This document shows, in pieces, positions 54,901 to 64,000 of a stretch of DNA of 64,000 bases. The DNA comes from Fratercula arctica (Eukaryota; Chordata; Aves; Charadriiformes; Alcidae). The notes below the pieces were generated by a model that was given only the letters and a program-made list of their open reading frames with translations, was not told the DNA's origin and made no database searches. The DNA lies in NCBI GenBank assembly GCA_947846985.1, contig CANTUZ010000005.1, positions 19,812,389-19,876,388 on the forward strand, given 5' to 3'. The translations under genes and the position numbers were made by a program. Numbering within the stretch: the stretch's first letter is position 1; each line of letters opens with the position of its first letter.

Positions 54901-57900
54901 AAATCTTGTTTCAAAGATGGATATTTGCCCTTTCACATAATGTCCTGATGTACACAGAGCAGTGGGGAGACTGACCAGTACTGTTTGGAAGATACGTACC
55001 AAGATAGGGAATGTCCTTAGGAGTACTACTGTGAAAACTGTTCTGGAGGTATTTCTGTATATTTGTTTTGCATTAGAAAACCAAATTCCTGAGCTTTAGA
55101 ATATGGCCTTTTAATGTGATTTCTCTTACTTTTATTAAGAGATACAGCTTCCTGAAGAGGAAGAAGATTGACCCTATCTAGTTGAGTCTGAAACATCTGT
55201 TGCCATGCATAGGCACTGATGATGGTCACAGTTATGGAGATGCAATTCCTGGTAGGTTCAGGGTTTAATAACTAAGTTAAGTCTATTGTGACTGAACCAG
55301 ACTGAAAAGAAAATGTGTGGTATAGATTTTCAAGCTGAATAGTATTTTTTATCCTTTGATCGAATCACTCAAGTTTGCTATAGTGGAAGAAAAGCTCATT
55401 TTGCTGCAGCAGGAGCACATGATCCTTCCTTCTGATTAGAGACCTGTTGCTTCTAGTCAGAGTTTTGTTCATGTGGGAACTGAGAAGAAAATGTAACATG
55501 TTAGAAAAGAACATCAAAATGGGATGTATGCTCAATAGTGGTTTCCTTTTCACTAAAGCTTTTCTGTTGGAGAGCGACTCAGGACTAGAAAAGCAAAGCA
55601 CCGGTGGAGGATTAAGAAAGTTAGCCTTCATAAATAAATCGTAGTCTAAAAATTATATATGAAGCTATTATTTTCCTAGAATGTATATTCTTGTTGCAAA
55701 AGATATACTAGATACTTGTTTCTTTATATTCTTGGTGAAAAAGCATTATCCATGAAGATAAATACCTTCTTCATGGGGACTATAGATAGTGGGTTTTACC
55801 TTAACGTTTTCCAGTGCCATACCATTTTTCATGTTTTCGGAAGAAAAGTATCTTAGAGAAGGAACACCAGCCATAAATCCTGAGAACCTTTCTTCTGGAT
55901 TCTTTATTTATTAGTTGAATGTGCAGTAAAGCACAATAGTGTGTAGGTGTAGACATATTAGTGTTGTTCCTAGGTACACATCGTTGGCAGGACTGACTTC
56001 ATGGGTACTCCATCGTATGTAGATTTTGGCTTCTTATTTACTCTGCGGAAGGGAACGCTTGTTTCAGTCCAACCCTGCCCAGTGGGTTTGTAACCAGGAG
56101 TACCAGAATCATAACAGTCAGTGTCTGTAGACCAAGAAGTGTCCTTTTTGACAGAGTTATGTCAGTAAATTGCAGTAAAACACTGCAGATTTGAAGTCTT
56201 GTATGAAAGGTGGCCAGCAGACTTAAAATCATTTCCAAACACTTTTGTGTTCTGTAGCTGTGTTTTTACTACGTCGTAGCTTTTAAACTTTCAAAGCCCA
56301 CTTGTGACAACTGAATTGATACTTTAGCTGCTTAGCTATTATCAAGAATGTTTTGGGGAATAAAAAAGTTGCTTTGGGTAAGTTAAACCAAGACTTATTT
56401 AAATGAGCCAGCGTGACAGTTCTCTGAGAACAAGTATTTGCAAGGTGGACATGCAGGTGACATCTCCCTTTTGTTAGTATTCCTGATAATCCATGCAAAT
56501 TTATTATTTATACATGCTGTATTGGCGCCTCATTAGATATAGTATCAACACCCCAGAGACTTCATCGTGCTGACCTCCTTTCAGGTTAGGACCAGAGAAA
56601 CAGCATGACTCTTTCTGCAAATGATCACAAACTTTCCAGGAAATATGTATTGCAAGGCAGTGAAGCTGAGTTTTTGATGTTTATCGTACTCTTAACTGCT
56701 GAGGCAGCTTGGTAAAAAAAGAAAGCTTGTAAGTTAGGAGCTGACGGATGAAGAAGCAACTAAATTAGTCTGGATAGGAGTATAAAAGCAGATGTAAACT
56801 GGGACAACGGCAGTAGAAAGAGGGATAAATTCAAAAGAGAGGAGAGAAAAATAGCAATAAATATGAGCTGAAAGGAGAAGAGTGAGGTGAGAGGTGGAAA
56901 GAAGAAGGAAGGCTGGCTGTGATAAGCTCCCTGCCCATCCCTTTTCCTCTTTGAGAACCTGGAAATGAATCTGTATCTCTTGTACCCCAGGCATATCGAT
57001 ATCCCATGCTTGTCTGCTTCAGTGTGATGGAAAATTTCTCTTTTCAAAATTTTTTTTTTTAAATAACTCTGTATCAAGTATTTGTTGAGTCAAGTACTGC
57101 CTCATCTAGGAGGTAATATGTTAAGAAAGCCTGGATAAGCATTAGTTTGAGTCAAGCAAGTGTGTTGTGATACAGGTGCTACACTTTTACGCAGGAACCC
57201 TTCTGCTTATGATGCACACATAGTAAGATAGCACAGAGGTAATCGGAAAGGTGGCGTATCTAGGAGATGTTGCCTGAAAGCTCCTGTATGTTTTACTGCA
57301 AGAAAAAGAATAGTGACTGGGGCAGATGGCTAACGGAAGGGAATGGATTGATCCCAGGTTAGGGCAATAGAAAGCCTATGTGAAACAGCTCTGGTTTGTT
57401 GCTTCACCTCTTCCAGACTTTTCACAGCAACCTTGTTGTCTGGTTGAAAAACATAAACTTTCAGAAGCATTGAGTATGCAGTTGCAATTGAAGTAAATGG
57501 GAGATTATTGTTTTGAACATTGTACTTTGAATTTTTGTGATCCTTAATAGAGACAATGTAAAAACCAAGTTAATATGTTTCAAGTGGGCCCCCCAAAATT
57601 AATGGATAGCAGTGACAATTTTGGACCTAGTGTTTCTTTTTTCCGCAACTGAAGCTTGGAACTAGTCTCATCATTATAGATGTGATTTGAAGATGAACTT
57701 GTTCATTTTTGCTCTTATGTACCATGGTGATAAATGCCTAGAGGCAGGAGAAATGGAAATAAATTTTCTGTGCCTGATCAAGATGGGTTCTTATTAAATA
57801 TGGTCCATGCCTGAACAGGTTTAAAATAGTAATATACCTTATACATAATAGGTTATAATAATTGCTTCAAGTTCTGTTTCTACTTTTAAAACTTGTTCAT

Positions 57901-59802
57901 ATGTATGTTGAACACTCTTTAATTGTGTTGGGATTTTTAGCAAGTGAATTTAGGATTTCCCATCTAAAGTCATGCATTCAGGAATAAAACTGTGTGCCAG
58001 GATGTCTTGGCTGGTAATTCTTGTCTTCTGGGCTGTAACATCTTGCTCCCATGTTCTACATGAGTGTTGTCTCCCGTCATTACTTAAGTTGCCATTCTGG
58101 AATGGGGCAAGGTTTTAAAAGCTGTCTTTAAATTTTAAATATACAAAGCTATATCTCTCTGTATTTCTATAGTGGGCAACTTAAATTTTTGTATATCTTA
58201 AAAAGGGATGGATGTGTTCCATCCAAGGTTTAACTTGCATTATTTGAAAAGGTGCGTTGTTCTAGGGCATGTGTGTATTGAGGAAGAGTACAATAGCTGC
58301 TACCATGTGTTTGCTTATGTAAATACTTGAATAGCATGCCTGGCTTGGATTCATTTGACTTAAATACAAAATGAAATTTTTTTCTAAAATTGCTAGTAGT
58401 AGGCAACAGTTTACCAATTTATGAATGAGCAAGCCACAGCAAAGAGAAAAGGTGTTCCCTGCAACACTGAATATTGTAATTGCATAATAATAATAACAAT
58501 ACCAAAGGAGAAAATAAATCTTCTCAAACTAAGAAATACAACCTTTTTCTCTTTTTTTGGAATATATAGTGAGGTGGAATTTCAGCACTGATGGAGTCAA
58601 CATAGCAGCTGATGGAAATCAGTTATAACATCTTTTACATACAGGGTGGAAATTTCTCCGTGCACATCCTGTCACGAGCAGATAAATTATTGCAAGAATG
58701 AGACATATTGTGGAAGAGATGGTTTTGCTAGATTTTGCAAAAATAGAAAAATAATTTTAATGCTACCTTATGACCACCGTGTTTGCCTGTGATAACTTTG
58801 TGTAATCATTTGAATTCAAATTCTCAATATGATCCCCAAGGAAAAAAAGAAACTGATGGTGCTTGGCCTGTGGCCAGATACATCCCCTAATTTTTAGTAA
58901 GGAAAGTTGTCAGCAGAGTTAAGTTCAGCTTTCTTGCTGGTCAAAGATGCAGAAGAGACAGAGAGACATGTGATAGAGACTTCTTTCATTTCTGTGACAG
59001 CCATGTGGCCTCTGTCATTGGCAGTAGCTTGCCATTTCTGGTCTTCTTACATGAGGCATCAAGCAGCTTTGTTTCCATTGTGCAGTCAGATGTGCAGACA
59101 CAAGGAGACACTGTCTCTACACTGAGAGGATACTGTGAGCTAACCAAGAACATGGATTTACAGCATACTAACTATTCCACACCAGTTCCCTATGCAGTTT
59201 TTTGGGTACAAGTAATATTCTGTCCTCACTTTGTGCCAAGTGGGTATGAGGTAAGTCATCCCGCGTTCAAAATGTCCATGCAAGAGAGTAAAGCCAAGAA
59301 GCTAGTGGTGGAGAAAATTCATAGGCAGAGTTACTTAGCAGTAAGTTTTTCTTGAGAACAAGCTCTTTTTAAATTTCACTTTTAGTAGACTAACTAAGCC
59401 CCTTTTATAGAAGAACTTTTCTGATCACGTAATAGTGGCTTATAATTAAGAATCACATTGATTAACCTCGAAGGACACAACTGGATGACTTCAGTTCCTG
59501 TGCTTTGGCATATAGGAATTAGATTGTAGAAATATTGAAGCACTGCCTTCACATGCCTTTATAGATTTGTCAATTGATGAACGTTAGTTAATTAATTAAT
59601 TGCTTTAAAAAAAAAGCCTAAAAATGTGAACATGGCAAATTTTAAAGTGGCTGAGGAAATTAATTGTCATCAAGAAGATATTTTTGATACAGTATTCAAT
59701 ATCTAAACATGGTAAAACTGCTTTTTTTCAGAAATTTCTGTAATGTAATTGCATAACTGCTTTTTAGAAAAGTTAATTCCATATCTGTGTTTTAATTTGT
59801 AG

Positions 59803-59883
59803 GTACATTGAAACCTTGAAGGAGCACAAACCAAAAATTGTCTGGGATGAACAAATTGCTGAACACTACTTTGAATACAAAAA
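59803..59883 (+). CDS. CHID1: CHID1 internal coding exon (partial gene)
   Basis: CHID1 (SI-CLP) is a secreted/lysosomal glycosyl hydrolase 18-like protein. It binds stabilin-1 in mammals and is thought to bind sugars rather than act as a strong chitinase. This 81-base exon follows a clear acceptor (TTTTAATTTGTAG) and ends at a canonical GTGAGT donor. One base completes the previous codon. The next 26 codons read [17 protein letters not shown] and then IAEHYFEYK, and two bases are left over. In human CHID1, as I remember it, the same place reads YIQTLKDHRPRMVWDSQ, about residues 320-347 of 393. The 'W-D-E...F-E-Y' pattern matches the segment around barrel strand 7 of GH18 proteins (compare 'WDE...PFFRY' in bacterial spore GH18 enzymes). 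The preceding exon, which should end around GMDY...GxR, was not found in the window. Exon assignment is by memory, without an alignment. Confidence 0.88.
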
Positions 59884-60750
59884 GTGAGTTTCATTCATTA
59901 ACTTACCGCTCTGTAAGTAGTTTTGGGCATGGCCCAGTACACAATGAATTACCAGTTAACTATATTATGCAACTGAATTCAGCAAATGGAAATTCTGCTG
60001 TTTGTGATCCGTATTTCAACACTGAACTGCAGCATAAAAGAGTGCTTCAGGTGAGGGAAGTAAATCAGAGAAGGTTTAATGAAATAACATAAACTAAAAC
60101 AGTCTTGAGAAGTCTGATGAGTCATATCTTTAGAGGTTATCCATCAAAGTTATCTGCTGAGTGTCTGTTAATCAGATGCTCTGACATTAGTACTGTGAAC
60201 TGTTGGGTGATTACCAATAACTTGGCCAAAAATAGTTCTGGTACAAGAGCCTGGTTTTACAAGTCCTAGTGATAAGATTGGTGAAGGAACAGTGTTCCAC
60301 TAAATGGAATGGACTGTAGAGAAGTGTAATGAGAATAATATCAAGTGGCTTCCAGGTAAAGGTTTTAAAAGGACTGAGAGCATGAAGGGAGAGTGTAATA
60401 GCTTTCTTTGTCCTCCCTTTTTCATCATGAAATGGCAAGAGAATTCCTGATGGTAGGAAAAATCCATTGAAAACAGATTTAAAAAAACACCAAGCAACAC
60501 CTTATTAAGCCTCAATGATAATTTGGTATTTTTGTATGTAAATATACAAAACTATGGTAAAATTATACCAAAAAAATCCTACTACTTCTGTAAAACTGTG
60601 TCTTGTATATTACTCAATGCTTTGGTAATGTGAAGAAGACACACCACTGAAAATAAGAGTAAATTGCATTTTAGGGTGCTTTAAGAAAAAAAAAATCAGA
60701 ACTACTTTGTTATTTCCAAAATACCTTCTTGGTTTAAATATTTTTAAATG

Positions 60751-60751
<1 letters not shown>

Positions 60752-60778
<27 letters not shown>
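60752..60778 (+). repeat. Poly(A) tract, A27
   Basis: Twenty-seven consecutive A inside the CHID1 intron. The upstream text (TTTAAATATTTTTAAATG) shows no retrocopy body and no element was recognised, so it is called only as a homopolymer. Confidence 0.9.
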
Positions 60779-60781
<3 letters not shown>

Positions 60782-62542
60782 TACTTTTCTATTTTTAGTT
60801 TAATTTTCAGGGTTTCTCTCAGTCTGTAATTTTCTTCTGACTTCTCACCAACATGTGTTTCTTATGAGAAAAAAATAAATATGTACCTGTTGGTCAGCAG
60901 TGTTTTAATTTATTTTTTGTGTTTGTATGAAAGGACTGGGATCTCTGTTCCTTCATATTTAATTCTTTGATATTCTGTTGCAAAATTGCTTTGCACCAAA
61001 CAATTACAAGGTTTTTCATGCTAACTAAAGAGGAATAAATCAGAAGCTTTGTTTTAGTGATCTTTAATGCGCAATCCAATTGGAGACACAATGACCACTG
61101 GATGAAAACTTGCTCTCAAAGAGTAAATCTGAGGGCTCGGTTTGAATGGCATGCTTCTGGGACTCATTTCTGAAACACAGTTCCTAAACGTCTCCTTGCA
61201 AACTGAATACGTAGGAAAGGGATAGCTTGTCAGTTGTACAATATCTTTTGCCTTTGAAAGCCAGTCTTTGGAGAGTCTTGTTTGCAGGCTTCCTGGAGGA
61301 ATTTTTGATGCACAAAGCACACTGGATCTGAAAATCACTCTAAACTTCACTTGCTGCGCTGTGCTTTGCAGGCTGCCATTTGGCTCGGCACGGCTGCAGT
61401 GGTTCAGCCAGCAGCAGGGGAGGGTTATCTAAGGGAACTCTTTTCCAGTTACCAATCTGGGTGGGGATGGCAGCCAGGCCTGAGCATCTCACCTGGAAAT
61501 CTTACATGTCTGCAGCTAGGAAATCAAATCATGAATCTTTAAGCAAAGCACAGCTTTGTAGCAGGCAGAGATTAAATATTACAAATAATTACAGAAATCT
61601 GTTGTCTCTGAGTGCTTGTCCCAGTGGACTTCACAGATAAGTATGCGTTTACTTCATCTGGGAGATTTTAGGAGCAATGCCTACTTAGTCTGTGCATGTG
61701 CTCTGCATTTCCTCCTAGCCTAAATGGTGAAGTGGTGCTGTGAGACCACTTGTAACTTATTCTTCTCATTATTAGGGATTTAAAATGCAGCCTTGGTATC
61801 TGTGCCCAGTGTAGCTTGCTCTGTCTGTATATTTTATACTGCTAGCACTTAATGTAACCTGAAAGATAATAATTTGGGGAACTGGAGAAAATCATTCACA
61901 GTCTGCATCTGACATCCAAATGTCTTCATCTTTTTCGGATGTGCATTTAGTAGGCGCAACTGTCTTTTACTGTCTGACAGTTTTATAATCCAGTTGCAAC
62001 AAGATACCTCAGTTTGTTTACTTAGATCTAGTATCAGACCATCTCTGTTGTGAAATCTCTTCTTCGATCCTCTATCTTTGCTGTCAGCCTTTTCACCTCT
62101 TTTAAGAGTTGTTCTCCTTAAAGGCAGCTAGTATGGGGTAAATAAGCATCTTGTCTGACTCTGCCTGTATTGTATTTCATTGTAACCAGTTCTTGGACAT
62201 AGTGTTATGCCCAAAGAAATATGGGACTTTCATCTTAAGCGTGAAAGCTACCTGATTTTTTCCCGAACGTTGTGTTAATTATTAGGAAACTGTGCTCTGT
62301 TCTTTTAGATGTTTTCAAAGGCCTTATCCTGAAGCCTTTTAAGGAATCCTTTAGATAACCAGGGATTTTTGTTGTTGTAGTTGTGGTATGAAGCAATTGC
62401 TATGCAAAGACTCCTCTAGCAGATCTTTGACTCTATGTAGTCATGTTATGAACTTTCTAACTTTACAACTGCTAGCATTGTCAAAGCCCATTTAAGTAGG
62501 ATGATTTTCTCAGGAGGACTTTTCTGACAACTACTTCTGTAA

Positions 62543-62580
62543 CTGCAGGACAGTGACAAATACCTGCAGGACAGTGACAC
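62543..62580 (+). repeat. 21-bp direct repeat, nearly two copies
   Basis: CTGCAGGACAGTGACAAATAC (split as CTGCAGGACAGTGACA and AATAC) at 62543-62563 is followed immediately by CTGCAGGACAGTGACA at 62564-62579. It is a recent-looking tandem duplication, as the shared 16 bases are identical. Confidence 0.9.
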
Positions 62581-63143
62581 AGTTGCATACTTGACTTTTA
62601 GATATGTTGTGTACCTTCTCTTAATGGCTTTTCTTTCCCCATCGCTTTGGGTTTATGTGCTGTGATATGTTTGTATCTACAGTAGAAAAGGGGCAGGAGT
62701 AGAAGTTCTTATCTGCAGTAGAAAAGGAAGAGAAGTAGAGAAGATTTTGGCCCTACCCTGCCGTCAGTAGATAGAGTAGCCAGGGTGCAAGTAAGGAATG
62801 AATGGAAGTTGATGGCAAAAGTGTCTGATTTCAGAGACGCAGTGTCTCAGCTTCCAGAGTGGGATGGACATTGGGTAAGGAATCTGAAAGATACAAGCTG
62901 CTAAATGGCAAGTAGTATCTGTCTTTGATAGGGGCATATTAATGTTCATGTGCTGAACATATTAGCATATCTTATTTTTAATAGCAGTAACTTCTTCAAA
63001 ATAAAATCAGTAGTTTTCTTCAGCACTGTCTTTGTTTCTTTTAGTGTGAAGGAATAAAACTGGCTTTGAATTCTAACCTAAACTAAAAATCCTATGGGAA
63101 TCTATCAAAGCTATTGTGACTATTTGATTTTCCTGTTTTGCAG

Positions 63144-63186
63144 AAATAAAGGAGGAAAACATGCCGTCTTCTACCCAACACTGAAG
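63144..63186 (+). CDS. CHID1: CHID1 internal coding exon (partial gene), next to last or near it
   Basis: A 43-base exon between a TTTTGCAG acceptor and a GTAGGT donor. Its first base completes the lysine codon begun in the exon at 59803-59883. The remaining 14 codons read NKGGKHAVFYPTLK, ending in phase 0. Human CHID1, from memory, has SRSGRHVVFYPTLK here, followed by the C-terminal SLQVRLELA...IWELGQG block. That block is not present before base 64000, so at least one more coding exon lies to the right. The fit in both phase and sequence across a 3.3-kb intron makes a chance match very unlikely and argues for an intact, spliced gene rather than a processed copy. Confidence 0.88.
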
Positions 63187-64000
63187 GTAGGTGCCACTTT
63201 TTCAGGTCAGAGGGCTGTAAGAGGAAAGAGATGTTTACTTGATTTGTTGCATTATTGAGACACTTCAGAAAATGTTGAACTGGGTTTAGGCTTTCGTGAA
63301 AGTTTACCCTGGTGTAGTTGTTACGATTCAAAGCTTCAGATGCCTGTACAAGATCGAGGGTGTGGAATCTTTGAAGATTAGCCATGTCTAGAGATAAGAC
63401 TCACTAGGGCAAACCAGTGCTCTGAGAGGATCTGATCAAGTGCACAGTTCATGTGCTAACAGACATTCGGATTGTCAGGCAAGAGACCGAAGACATTCTG
63501 CTTCTGATCATGTTGGCTGTAAGCTTGGGGAACTTTTGCCTTCCTCTGTAATGGGGACCTGATTCTTCCTGTCAGCCTGCATCACCCTGTTTTCTTCAGT
63601 TCTGTTTCCCTGGAACATATTTTAGTGTTTTGAAAACTTAAGCATTTGTCCTTTGGCAGGACATACAATTTCTGTCTACACAATAGTCTGCAATATACCA
63701 GAATACAGGATAAAATGGTTACTTGCAGCCTTAGTACCAGGGAAGCTATCTTTAGATTTTCTCAAATTAAGCTAAAGGCAGCATGTTAAGCCTCTCCTGG
63801 GTTTTCATATTGGAAGGGAATTGCTTCTGTAGTGAAAGTATATCATATTTACAGAGAACAGAGACATTTTGTATGGTTAAACTAATGTGAAATGATCCAA
63901 GGCTCTGTTTTTCTGAACAGGATTGTTATCTTAAGCTCCATTAATACAGGGTTATTTCCCTTCATTAATTTAATATTGGTGGAAGTACTAGCACATATGG
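63187..64000 (+). other. CHID1: Start of the next CHID1 intron
   Basis: It begins with the GTAGGT donor and runs off the window. No exon encoding the expected C-terminal WELGQG segment was seen, and nothing else of note is present. Confidence 0.75.

Larger units (their letters stand above)
44699..59802. other. Non-coding stretch upstream of the first recognised CHID1 exon
   Basis: These 15.1 kb hold no recognised exon, RNA gene or mobile element. They include an octamer-motif pair, an A19 tract with neighbouring inverted repeats, and scattered AT-rich enhancer-like text (for example about 53760-54100). A chance GMDY codon string at 48551-48562 was examined as a possible upstream CHID1 exon and rejected. 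The minus-strand open frame ending at 47755 is also not called. The polypyrimidine-plus-AG acceptor at the right edge belongs to the CHID1 exon. Confidence 0.55.
59884..63143 (+). other. CHID1: CHID1 intron between the two recognised exons
   Basis: A 3260-base intron with a GTGAGT donor and a TTTTCCTGTTTTGCAG acceptor, splitting a lysine codon after its second base. It contains an A27 tract (60752-60778), a short stretch of mixed composition at about 61350-61500 and a 21-bp direct repeat at 62543-62580. Open frames within it (60211-60515, 61054-61640, 62764-62949) show no family resemblance. Confidence 0.85.

Noticed and set aside
58907..59355. Plus-strand open frames just upstream of the CHID1 exon
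   Set aside because: No resemblance to CHID1 or any other family, and the true acceptor lies further right at 59802.
61351..61640. GC-richer patch with overlapping open frames inside the CHID1 intron, considered as an alternative exon or promoter
   Set aside because: No CpG clustering strong enough for an island, no recognisable protein and no matching phase with the flanking exons.
1..64000. CRISPR array, bacterial operon, tRNA or rRNA genes, endogenous virus
   Set aside because: No regularly spaced repeats, no clustered long frames, no cloverleaf or ribosomal signature, and no gag/pol/env-like frames were seen.

Overview
This is vertebrate nuclear DNA, most likely from a bird. It is AT-rich, has no closely packed open reading frames, and its interspersed repeats are almost all truncated CR1 LINE retrotransposons, some ending in the ATTCTATG-type 3' tail typical of avian CR1. 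Elements are few (four clear copies plus one very old remnant in 64 kb), and I saw no SINE, DNA transposon or paired LTR. A crocodilian or turtle also carries CR1, so 'bird' is an inference.

Only one protein-coding gene can be supported, and only near the right end. Two short plus-strand exons at 59803-59883 and 63144-63186 have canonical splice sites and matching phase. They encode the C-terminal part of CHID1 (chitinase domain-containing protein 1, also called SI-CLP), a glycosyl hydrolase 18-like secreted/lysosomal protein. The exon before them was not found in the window, and the last coding exon should lie beyond base 64000. The first 59.8 kb therefore reads as one very long CHID1 intron, unless an exon or a nested gene has escaped reading by eye.

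Layout: 1-3593 non-coding; 3594-4120 CR1 (minus strand, with 3' end); 4121-10312 non-coding with a C24 tract; 10313-10714 CR1 (plus strand, internal deletion); 10715-23584 non-coding; 23585-24058 CR1 fragment (minus strand) lacking its 3' end; 24059-37594 non-coding, with AT and 15-bp tandem repeats, a G-rich tract and stretches rich in homeodomain-type sites; 37595-37890 ancient CR1/L3-like remnant; 37891-44058 non-coding; 44059-44698 older CR1 (minus strand); 44699-59802 non-coding, with an octamer pair and an A-tract/inverted-repeat cluster; then the two CHID1 exons and their introns.

I found no convincing new biological system. The most useful leads are the apparently giant CHID1 intron, the deep LINE fossil, the CR1 copy truncated at the unusual end, and a few enhancer-like blocks that need cross-species alignment.
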